Shown here in pieces: positions 1 through 5,497 of a DNA stretch of 5,497 bases. This DNA comes from Chloroflexota bacterium. GTDB taxonomy: Bacteria > Chloroflexota > Limnocylindria > QHBO01. The stretch is taken from the NCBI GenBank assembly GCA_029865285.1, contig JAOUHE010000114.1:1-5497 (forward strand), written 5' to 3'. Position 1 is the first letter of the stretch. Each line of letters begins with the position of its first letter. The notes beneath the pieces are model-generated. The model worked only from the letters and a program-made list of their open reading frames with translations, was not told the DNA's origin and made no database searches. The translations under genes and the position numbers were made by a program.

Positions 1-1004
1 CCGCCGAGACCCTGCTCGAGCTGCTCGGCAGCGCAAACGCCCGCAGCCGCAAGCCGGTCTGGCAGCAATACGACCACATGAATGGCACGAACACCCTCGT
101 CGGTCCCGGGTCGGGCGACGCAGCGCTGTTGCGCATCAAGGGCACCCGCGGGGCGCTCGCACTCGCGCTCGATGGGCCGGGACGGATCGGTTCGCTGGAT
201 CCGCGGCTGGCGGGGGCGGCTGCGGTCGTCGAGGGTGCCCTCAACGTCGCCTGCGTGGGAGCCACGCCGATCGGCGTTACCAACTGCCTCAACTTCGGCT
301 CGCCCGAGGAGCTCGTCGGTTATTGGCAGCTCAGCGAGGCGACCGCCGGCATGGGGGACGCCTGCCGGACGCTCGGTCTCGCGATCGTGTCCGGCAACGT
401 GAGCCTCTATAACGAAACCCCCGACGGACCGATCCTGCCCACGCCGGTGGTCGGCATGGTCGGCCTGATCGAGGATCGTTCGACCGCGGTGCCGATGCGG
501 TGGCGAGACGGCGACCAGATCTGGCTCCTGGGCGAGCAGGCTTGGGAGCCCGACGCGCTGGCCGCCTCCGAGCTGGCGTGGCGTCGGGGTCGGTCCGGAG
601 GGCGCCCGAGGCTGAACGTTTCCGCGGCGGCAGACCTGGTCCTGCTTCTCAACCGCCTCGCGGCAGCGGGCGCCGTGGCCGGGGCGCACGACCTGTCGGT
701 CGGGGGCCTGGGCGTCGCGCTGTCCCGCATGGCGATCGCGTCAGGGTGCGGGGCGCGTATTGAGCTGACCGGGGAAGCCGCGGCCTGGCCGACCGCTGCC
801 ATCTTCGGCGAGCAGGGCGGCAGGGTGCTGGTGGCCGTGGGGGACGCCCGCGTTGCCCAGCTGTCGGAGGCCGCCTCGCGGGCCGGTGTGGGGGCCGAGC
901 GGCTTGGGGTTGCCGGCGGCGCCGCGCTGACGATCAGCGGCCCGGGTCCGGACGTCGGCCTGACTCTGCCCGCCCTCGTCGAGGCCTGGACGAGGCCCTT
1001 CTAG
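1..1004 (+). CDS. purL: Phosphoribosylformylglycinamidine synthase subunit PurL, C-terminal part (5' end outside window)
   Basis: PurL is the ATP-dependent synthetase subunit of FGAM synthase; with PurQ and PurS it converts FGAR, glutamine and ATP to FGAM (purine step 4, cytoplasm). The reading frame is open from the first base, with the first full codon at 3, and gives 333 residues before TAG at 1002-1004. A small-type PurL is about 740 residues, so roughly the first 400 are missing. An internal ATG at 78 is not the true start, because conserved sequence (KPVWQQYDH) precedes it. Numbering from codon 3, visible family motifs are TNCLNFGSPE (93-102), SGNVSLYNE (130-138), HDLSVGGL (229-236) and FGEQGGRVLV (from 268). 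The fragment covers the second PurM-like repeat: an AIRS-type N-terminal part, then an AIRS_C-type part. The HDLS-D-GGL motif has valine in place of the usual acidic residue. The gene ends 9 bp from a convergent gene. Identification is secure. Confidence 0.96.
   Translation, partial: AETLLELLGSANARSRKPVWQQYDHMNGTNTLVGPGSGDAALLRIKGTRGALALALDGPGRIGSLDPRLAGAAAVVEGALNVACVGATPIGVTNCLNFGSPEELVGYWQLSEATAGMGDACRTLGLAIVSGNVSLYNETPDGPILPTPVVGMVGLIEDRSTAVPMRWRDGDQIWLLGEQAWEPDALAASELAWRRGRSGGRPRLNVSAAADLVLLLNRLAAAGAVAGAHDLSVGGLGVALSRMAIASGCGARIELTGEAAAWPTAAIFGEQGGRVLVAVGDARVAQLSEAASRAGVGAERLGVAGGAALTISGPGPDVGLTLPALVEAWTRPF
974..995 (+). terminator. Hairpin-forming inverted repeat at the 3' end of purL
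   Basis: CCTCGTC (974-980) and GACGAGG (989-995) are perfect 7-bp complementary arms around an 8-nt loop. They lie inside the last codons of purL, just before its stop at 1002-1004. The downstream bases (CCCTTCTAG) contain only a few T residues, so this is not a classical intrinsic terminator. It is the only strong hairpin I see near the convergent junction and could help stop transcripts from either side. In GC-rich coding DNA a 7-bp arm pair can also arise by chance. Confidence 0.3.
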
Positions 1005-1013
1005 CGGGGAGTG

Positions 1014-2690
1014 CTAGCCCGCAGCGTCCCGGACGGATCGCTCCGGTTCGCGCTCGGTAGCGCGCAGTGCCGTCGGACGCGACCGAGGCATCGGGGGTGC
1101 GTCCTCGACCGGATCGGGGTGGGGATGATCGTTCTGGTGGCCGGATGGAAAGGCCCGTGGGCCGATCCGTGAGAGGCCGCCTCGCGCCCGCTCGTGCAAC
1201 CTGTTGACCTCCTCGAGTCCATCGGCAGGCACGCCGTCGGCGTACATGACGCAGAAGAGGTCGACGACTTCAGGATCGAACTGGGTTCCCGAATACTTGC
1301 GCAGCTCGTCGAGCGCATCGTGATGTGCTCGGGCCGTCGAGTACGGTCGCTTGTTGATCATGGCGTGGTAGGCGTCGGCGACTGCCACGATTCGGGCACC
1401 GATCGGGATCTCCGGACCCTTGAGCCCATGCGGGTAGCCGCCACCGTTGAAGCGCTCGTGGTGATGGAGGACCACCGGGATCGCGTCGCGCAGGCTGGTC
1501 GCCTGTTCGAGGATCACCTGACCGATGCGCGGGTGCTCGCCGATCGACTGCCACTCGCCGTCGGTCAGCCTGGTCGGCTTGTCAAGAATCTCCGAATGGA
1601 CGGCAAGCTTGCCCAGGTCGTGCAGCAGGCTCGCGATCCGGATCCGCTCGATCTCATCCTTCGGAAGACCCATCTGCAGGGCGATGCCGGTCGCCAGCGC
1701 GGCGATCATGTCGGAGGGGCGGCCGCGGTGATCTGGCTGCGGCGCCAGGACGGAGGCGAGCGCCTCGGTCGCCGTGTCACTGGCCCACCGGCCGATCGCG
1801 GTGGCGGCGGCCCGACCCTCGGCGGAGATGGGAGCCCGCCGAACCGGGGCCTCGTCGTCGACGGCACGGTACTGGTAGGTGCGGTTGCGGCCGAGCGACT
1901 TGGCGGCGTACATCGCCGCATCGGCCTGGTCGACCAGCCGATCAACCTGGAGCTGAGAGCCCACCTCGCCCGCGACACCGATGCTGATGGTCAGTCTGAC
2001 AACCTGGCCACCGGCGATCGTGAGCGGGTGCTGCTGCACGGCATCCCGCAGTTTCTCGGCCAGGACCGTCGCGTCTTCGGGGTTGGTCTCGGGAAGGATC
2101 AGCATGAACTCCTCGCCGCCATACCGGCCGAAGAGGTCGCTGGCCCGGATGTTCTCGCCGATCAGCGCCGCGATCTGGCGGAGGACGACATCCCCTGAGT
2201 TGTGCCCGTAGGTGTCGTTGATCGGCTTGAAGCGGTCGATGTCGATGAATGCCAGGGAGAGCCACTTGTGATGACGGGTGGCACGCTCGATCTCCATCAC
2301 CAGCGTGGTGAGCAGCGTCTCGCGGTTGGCGACCCCCGTCAATCGGTCGTGCGTTGCACTCGCCTCGACCTGCAGGAATGCCCCCGCGGCCGCATTGAAC
2401 GCCCGGGCCAGGCGTCGCTCGGCAGAAACGCCCCGTTCACGAAGGGTGACGGGAGCGTCCGCCAGCAGGGTCGCCTCGAGCGCCGCGGCGATCCCGTTCA
2501 GACGCCACGCGAAGTAACTCCACGCGGCGAGGGCCATGGCGGTTATGCCGGCTCCAGCGGCGAGGAACGCTACCGAAAGGAAGACGAAGCGCTCGCGCCC
2601 GGCAGCCGGCACGACCGTCATGGCGACCAGGGCCAGCAGAACGATGGCCAGCGGGGCCGCGAACCCCAAGGCCCGCACGAGTCGCAGCAT
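1014..2690 (-). CDS. Membrane-anchored GGDEF / HD-GYP c-di-GMP signalling protein
   Basis: A 558-residue protein predicted to make c-di-GMP from two GTP through GGDEF and possibly to hydrolyse it through HD-GYP, at the inner face of the membrane. Two hydrophobic segments (about 8-29 and 35-61) are separated by a very short loop, so there is no extracytoplasmic sensor domain; a linker (62-112) follows. The GGDEF domain (about 113-275) has DRLTG (115-119), metal-site D150/D152 in FIDID, N158-D159, active-site GGEEF (191-195) and an RxxD inhibitory site (R182-D185) at the canonical five-residue spacing. The HD-GYP domain (about 318-480) has HDLGK (357-361), H386 in EHP, H410-H411, GYP (418-420), D439 and GTQFDPEVVD (from 468). 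The first metal histidine is replaced by P325. A charged, proline- and histidine-containing tail follows from about 505. I chose ATG at 2690 because GGAG lies 4 nt upstream; a GTG at 2750 would add 20 residues but lacks a clear Shine-Dalgarno. The gene is convergent with purL and divergent from purF. Confidence 0.93.
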   Translation of the reverse strand: MLRLVRALGFAAPLAIVLLALVAMTVVPAAGRERFVFLSVAFLAAGAGITAMALAAWSYFAWRLNGIAAALEATLLADAPVTLRERGVSAERRLARAFNAAAGAFLQVEASATHDRLTGVANRETLLTTLVMEIERATRHHKWLSLAFIDIDRFKPINDTYGHNSGDVVLRQIAALIGENIRASDLFGRYGGEEFMLILPETNPEDATVLAEKLRDAVQQHPLTIAGGQVVRLTISIGVAGEVGSQLQVDRLVDQADAAMYAAKSLGRNRTYQYRAVDDEAPVRRAPISAEGRAAATAIGRWASDTATEALASVLAPQPDHRGRPSDMIAALATGIALQMGLPKDEIERIRIASLLHDLGKLAVHSEILDKPTRLTDGEWQSIGEHPRIGQVILEQATSLRDAIPVVLHHHERFNGGGYPHGLKGPEIPIGARIVAVADAYHAMINKRPYSTARAHHDALDELRKYSGTQFDPEVVDLFCVMYADGVPADGLEEVNRLHERARGGLSRIGPRAFPSGHQNDHPHPDPVEDAPPMPRSRPTALRATEREPERSVRDAAG

Positions 2691-2694
2691 TTCA

Positions 2695-2698
2695 CTCC
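2695..2698 (-). promoter_or_regulatory. Shine-Dalgarno site deciding the GGDEF/HD-GYP start
   Basis: On the minus strand the sequence reads GGAG-TGAA-ATG, placing a Shine-Dalgarno core 4 nt before the ATG at 2690-2688. The upstream GTG at 2750-2748 has no comparable purine-rich site. Starting at 2690 also places the first hydrophobic segment close to the N-terminus, which fits a membrane-anchored protein. Confidence 0.55.
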
Positions 2699-2819
2699 AG
2701 CGTTGACGGTCAGGTTCCCAGGCAGCAACGATGGCCCAGGAGGGCAGCACCAGCCATGACCCGATGGTCCGCGGTGCGTCGCGGCACTTCGGCTATTTCG
2801 CCCACCTTCGGCGTGGTGC

Positions 2820-2856
2820 GGTCCGGTTCGGTACTCGCCTGGTACTCCGGTCCGGT
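2820..2856. repeat. Short direct repeats in A-B-B-A order
   Basis: GGTCCGGT occurs at 2820-2827 and 2849-2856; GGTACTC occurs at 2830-2836 and 2841-2847. All four copies are on the same strand, so this is nested direct repetition and not a hairpin. GGTCCGGT copies start 29 bp apart and GGTACTC copies 11 bp apart, about one helical turn. It could be a regulator binding site upstream of purF or a local duplication; its function is unknown. Confidence 0.5.
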
Positions 2857-2876
2857 CGAGTGGCCACGGGAACCGG

Positions 2877-2925
2877 CGTGGGCTCGGCGATCGCTCCGGT
2901 ATCATCTGGCGGTGCCTCGCCCACG
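2877..2925. repeat. Widely spaced inverted repeat upstream of purF
   Basis: CGTGGGC (2877-2883) is perfectly complementary to GCCCACG (2919-2925). After a 2x2 mismatch, inner bases GGCG (2886-2889) can pair with TGCC (2913-2916), the last pair being G-T. Arm starts are 42 bp apart, close to four helical turns. The structure ends 17 bp before the purF start and encloses the candidate -10 hexamer. It could be a paired operator or, in a transcript begun further upstream, an RNA hairpin. Confidence 0.4.
2900..2905 (+). promoter_or_regulatory. Candidate -10 element for purF-purM
   Basis: TATCAT matches the sigma-70 -10 consensus TATAAT at five of six positions and would place transcription start about 30 nt before the purF GTG. 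No good -35 hexamer lies 16-18 bp upstream, and no TGn extension is present. This is weak support, based mainly on position and on A/T bases that stand out in GC-rich DNA. Confidence 0.25.
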
Positions 2926-2942
2926 TGTGTTGTTGACCTAGC

Positions 2943-4478
2943 GTGCGTCGGCTCGCGCCCACCGCAACCCCGACCGAGGCCGAGCTGCATCCTGTCGAGT
3001 TGCCGCTGTACGAGCCGCACGGTCCGCGTGAGGAGTGCGGCGTGGTCGGCGTCTTCGCCCCGGGAGCCCCGGTCGTGCAGATGGCCTATGTCGGCCTGCA
3101 CGCGCTCCAGCACCGTGGCCAGGAGTCGGCCGGCATCGCCGCCTCCAACGGGACGCAGCTCACCCTGCACAAGCGGATGGGACTGGTCAGCCAGGTCTTC
3201 GACGAGGAGACGCTGGCCCGTCTCGGCCACGACGCGGAGATCGGAGGCTCGGAGGCCCCGGCTGCTCACCTTGTCATCGGTCATACCCGGTACAGCACCA
3301 CCGGATCCAACAGCCTCCCCAACGTCCAGCCGGTGTACGCACGGAGCGAGTTGGGTGAGCTGATGCTCGGCCACAACGGCAACCTGACCAACGCGGCCTG
3401 GTTGCGGGACGGATTGACCGAGCAGGGGGTCGAATTCGTCACCGCCAGCGATACGGAGGTGCTGACCAAGTTGATCGCCCACGCGCCGGGCCGCAGCTGG
3501 GCGCAGCGGGTGGAGCACGCCTTCCACCGCGCCGCCGGGGCGTACACGTTCACCATGCTGACCGAGCGTGCGCTGATCGCGGCGCGCGACCCGATCGGCT
3601 TTCGGCCGCTCGCCCTGGGACGGGTGCAGGCGCCCGATGGTCGTCCACTCGGCTGGGCGGTGGCGTCGGAGAGCGCCGCGCTCGACGCCATGGGTGCGGT
3701 CTTCGTCCGGGACGTCGAGGCGGGGGAGATCCTGACGATCGACGATGACGGTGTCCACTCGCATCGCCCGACGATCCACGGCTCGGCACTCGGCTCGTCG
3801 GAGCGCCTGTGCGTCTTCGAGTTCGTCTACCTGGCACGCCCCGACAGCGTCATCGGCGGCCGGCTGCTGTACGAGGCACGACTGCGGATGGGCCGCCGCC
3901 TGGCCATCGAGCACCCGGCGGAGGCAGACCTGGTGATCCCGGTTCCCGACTCCGCGGTGCCGGCAGCGCTCGGGTACGCGGAGCAGTCGGGGCTGCCGTT
4001 CCGCGAGGGGCTGATCAAGAACCGCTACGTCGGACGCACGTTCATCCAGCCGGCCCAGACCTCCCGCGAGGCATCGGTGCGGCTGAAGTTCAACCCGCTG
4101 CCCGAGGTGCTCGCCGACAAGCGGGTGGTGGTGGTCGACGACTCGATCGTGCGTGGCACCACGACCGCACCGATCGTCGGCATGTTGCGTCGGGCGGGCG
4201 CGCGCGAGGTGCATGTTCGCATCCACTCGCCGCAGATGCGCTTCCCCTGCTACATGGGGGTCGACACCGGCCGCCGCGCCGAGCTGATCGCGGCGAACAT
4301 GTCGCTCGAGGGGATCCGCACCGCGATCGGCGCCGACTCGCTCGGCTACCTGTCCCAGGACGGGCTGCTCGACGCGGTCGGCGGAGACAAGGAGCGCAAC
4401 TGCACCGCCTGCTTCGACGGACGCTATCCGATCGACGTCCCGCTCGACGTCGACAAGTTCGCCCTCGAGCGCGGGTAG
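2943..4478 (+). CDS. purF: Amidophosphoribosyltransferase (glutamine PRPP amidotransferase)
   Basis: PurF catalyses the committed first step of purine synthesis, PRPP + glutamine + water to 5-phosphoribosylamine, glutamate and pyrophosphate, in the cytoplasm. The 511-residue product starts at GTG 2943; an in-frame TGA at 2934-2936 excludes an earlier start. No clear Shine-Dalgarno precedes it, and an in-frame TTG at 3000 is the main alternative. The N-terminal glutaminase domain has predicted nucleophile C32 in REECGVVGVF, HRGQES (57-62), GHTRYST (113-119) and ARDPIGFRPL (214-223). The phosphoribosyltransferase domain has the PRPP-binding loop VVVVDDSIVRGTT (395-407). C290, C436, C487 and C490 match the [4Fe-4S] ligands of Bacillus PurF: the first two are 146 residues apart in both, and the last pair is in NCTAC. 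Cleavage before C32 would remove a 31-residue propeptide. Product inhibition by purine nucleotides is family knowledge. purM begins 5 bp downstream, so the two are probably co-transcribed and coupled. Confidence 0.97.
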   Translation: MRRLAPTATPTEAELHPVELPLYEPHGPREECGVVGVFAPGAPVVQMAYVGLHALQHRGQESAGIAASNGTQLTLHKRMGLVSQVFDEETLARLGHDAEIGGSEAPAAHLVIGHTRYSTTGSNSLPNVQPVYARSELGELMLGHNGNLTNAAWLRDGLTEQGVEFVTASDTEVLTKLIAHAPGRSWAQRVEHAFHRAAGAYTFTMLTERALIAARDPIGFRPLALGRVQAPDGRPLGWAVASESAALDAMGAVFVRDVEAGEILTIDDDGVHSHRPTIHGSALGSSERLCVFEFVYLARPDSVIGGRLLYEARLRMGRRLAIEHPAEADLVIPVPDSAVPAALGYAEQSGLPFREGLIKNRYVGRTFIQPAQTSREASVRLKFNPLPEVLADKRVVVVDDSIVRGTTTAPIVGMLRRAGAREVHVRIHSPQMRFPCYMGVDTGRRAELIAANMSLEGIRTAIGADSLGYLSQDGLLDAVGGDKERNCTACFDGRYPIDVPLDVDKFALERG

Positions 4479-4483
4479 ACGGC

Positions 4484-5497
4484 ATGACCAGGAGTTACCG
4501 CGAGGCCGGCGTCGATATCGACGAAGCGCGGCGCGCGGTCGATCTCATCGCCGGCGTGGCGGCCACCACCACCACGCCGTCGGTTCTCGGTGGGGTGGGT
4601 GGTTTCGGCAGTCTCTTCCGGTTCGACCCGTCGGCGCACCCCGACCCGGTGCTGGTCGCCTCAACCGATGGCGTGGGCACGAAGCTCAAGGTCGCCATCG
4701 CCCTTGGGCGTCACGACACGATCGGCGTCGACCTGGTGAACCACTGCATCAACGACATCGCCGTGCAGGGGGCCGACCCGCTCTTTTTCCTCGACTACCT
4801 GGCGGTCGGCCGACTGCGGGCCGAGATCGCCGAGGAGATCGTCGCCGGCATCGCCAACGCCTGCGCGGCGGCCGGGGTGGCGCTGGTCGGCGGCGAGACG
4901 GCTGAGCTACCGGACCTCTACCAGATCGACGACTACGACCTGGCCGGCTTCATCGTGGGCGTGGTGGCGCGCGCCGATCTCATCGATGGGTCGAGCGTGC
5001 GGGCCGGCGACACCCTGATCGGCCTCCCCTCGTCCGGCCTGCATACCAACGGCTACTCGCTGGCCCGTCGGATCCTCCCGCCCGAGGAGTGGCAATTGGC
5101 CGCGTCCGGGCTGTCCGGGACGATCGGCGAGGCGTTGCTCGAGCCCCATCGGTCATACCTCGACGAGATCCGCATCCTGCGCCGCGCGCTGCGGGCGGCA
5201 GGTGGCGACATCGGGGCGCTCGCGCACCTCACCGGCGGGGGCTGGGAAGGCAACATCCCGCGGACGCTGCCAGCGGAGTTGGGGGTCGAGGTCGAGACCG
5301 GCTCGTGGCCGGTGAGCCCGATCTTCCGCCTCATCCAGCAGCGCGGCGGGATCGCCGAGGACGAGATGCTGCGCACCTTCAACATGGGGATCGGTCTGAC
5401 CGCGGTCGTGCCGGAATCGCTGGCTGATGCCGCCCTCCTCGCGCTCCCCGAGGCGGTCCGCCTTGGCTCGGTGGTAGCGGCGCTGACCGGGGCTCCG
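4484..5497 (+). CDS. purM: Phosphoribosylformylglycinamidine cyclo-ligase (AIR synthetase), 3' end outside window
   Basis: PurM uses ATP to close FGAM to 5-aminoimidazole ribonucleotide (AIR), purine step 5, cytoplasmic and normally dimeric. The frame runs from ATG 4484 to the last base without a stop, giving 338 residues. The family is about 340-350 residues, so only a few C-terminal residues are probably missing. Motifs in order: REAGVDID (6-13), LGGVGGFG (35-42), the ATP-binding STDGVGTKLK (60-69), DLVNHCIND (83-91), QGADPLFFLDY (95-105), GGETAELP (136-143), SSGLHTNGYSLAR (183-195), HLTGGG (248-253) and RTFNMGIG (297-304). The order is an AIRS domain followed by AIRS_C, the same fold that is duplicated in PurL. 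The start is 5 bp after the purF stop and has only a weak purine-rich leader; an AGGAG lies just inside the gene (4490-4494) but has no usable start after it. Coupling to purF translation is likely. Identification is secure. Confidence 0.97.
   Translation, partial: MTRSYREAGVDIDEARRAVDLIAGVAATTTTPSVLGGVGGFGSLFRFDPSAHPDPVLVASTDGVGTKLKVAIALGRHDTIGVDLVNHCINDIAVQGADPLFFLDYLAVGRLRAEIAEEIVAGIANACAAAGVALVGGETAELPDLYQIDDYDLAGFIVGVVARADLIDGSSVRAGDTLIGLPSSGLHTNGYSLARRILPPEEWQLAASGLSGTIGEALLEPHRSYLDEIRILRRALRAAGGDIGALAHLTGGGWEGNIPRTLPAELGVEVETGSWPVSPIFRLIQQRGGIAEDEMLRTFNMGIGLTAVVPESLADAALLALPEAVRLGSVVAALTGAP

Larger units (their letters stand above)
2691..2942. promoter_or_regulatory. Divergent intergenic region between the c-di-GMP gene and purF
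   Basis: About 250 bp with no supportable gene; the overlapping open frames have no recognisable protein features. The position implies that it holds the promoters for the minus-strand signalling gene and for purF-purM. It contains two copies each of GGTCCGGT and GGTACTC (2820-2856), a 7-bp inverted repeat with arms at 2877-2883 and 2919-2925, and a TATCAT hexamer (2900-2905). I see no E. coli-type PurR operator, no Bacillus-type PurBox and no recognisable riboswitch. No convincing minus-strand promoter is visible. Confidence 0.55.

Noticed and set aside
1001..1017. CTAGC...GCTAG inverted repeat spanning both stop codons
   Set aside because: Three of its five pairs follow simply from two convergent TAG stops. 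The stem is short, has no U-tract and competes with a GCGGG/CCCGC pairing.
1194..2198. Long plus-strand open frame (334 codons) opposite the GGDEF/HD-GYP gene
   Set aside because: It is antisense to a gene with clear catalytic motifs, and its translation shows no recognisable domain. Long antisense frames are expected in GC-rich coding DNA.
2691..2750. Upstream GTG start for the GGDEF/HD-GYP gene at 2750
   Set aside because: It adds 20 residues but has no clear Shine-Dalgarno, while the ATG at 2690 does. It remains possible.
2202..2759. Plus-strand open frame of 185 codons opposite the 5' part of the signalling gene
   Set aside because: Low-complexity translation rich in Arg, Gly and Gln, antisense to the membrane and GGDEF coding region; no independent support.
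2922..2927. CACGTG palindrome before purF
   Set aside because: A single 6-bp palindrome is expected by chance in this composition and matches no purine regulator site known to me.
2933..2938. TTGACC as a -35 element
   Set aside because: It lies only 4 bp before the purF start, and no -10-like sequence occurs at the right distance downstream.
2731..3363. Plus-strand open frame running from the intergenic region into purF in another frame
   Set aside because: It overlaps the conserved purF N-terminus out of frame, and its Ser/Arg-rich translation is typical of a shifted frame.
2793..4226. Long minus-strand open frame (477 codons) opposite purF
   Set aside because: It lies almost entirely over purF, whose motifs are unmistakable, and its product is rich in Arg, His and Gln with no family signature: a GC-rich shadow.
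1..5497. Mobile element, CRISPR array, tRNA or rRNA explaining the interruption of the pur cluster
   Set aside because: No transposase, terminal inverted repeats, target duplication, regular spaced repeats or tRNA-like cloverleaf were visible around the inverted gene.

Overview
The window is GC-rich bacterial DNA carrying part of a de novo purine (pur) biosynthesis cluster, split by one inverted c-di-GMP signalling gene. The high GC content, a GTG start, weak Shine-Dalgarno sites, a small PurSQL-type PurL, and a PurF with a long leader ending PREEC plus all four iron-sulphur cysteines suggest Chloroflexota or, less likely, Actinomycetota. This assignment is inference; there is no rRNA or other phylogenetic marker here.

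Layout. Positions 1-1004 (+) are the C-terminal half of purL, whose 5' part lies outside the window. A hairpin-forming inverted repeat (974-995) sits at its 3' end. Only 9 bp after the purL stop, a convergent gene on the minus strand (1014-2690) encodes a membrane-anchored GGDEF plus HD-GYP protein. A roughly 250 bp divergent intergenic region (2691-2942) with short direct repeats and a widely spaced inverted repeat separates it from purF (2943-4478, +). purM follows after 5 bp (4484 to the window end); it is open at the 3' end but nearly complete.

How the genes work together. PurF makes phosphoribosylamine from PRPP and glutamine (step 1). PurL makes FGAM (step 4) and PurM closes it to AIR (step 5). 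purF and purM look translationally coupled. purL cannot be co-transcribed with purF without reading through the whole inverted gene, so the usual purL-purF-purM continuity is broken and purF-purM probably has its own promoter in the 2691-2942 gap. The inserted gene would make and/or degrade c-di-GMP. Its GGEEF catalytic motif and RxxD inhibitory site look intact, but the first metal-binding histidine of its HD-GYP domain is replaced by proline. That substitution and the broken pur order are the most notable points. I found no RNA gene, CRISPR array, insertion sequence or clear novel system.
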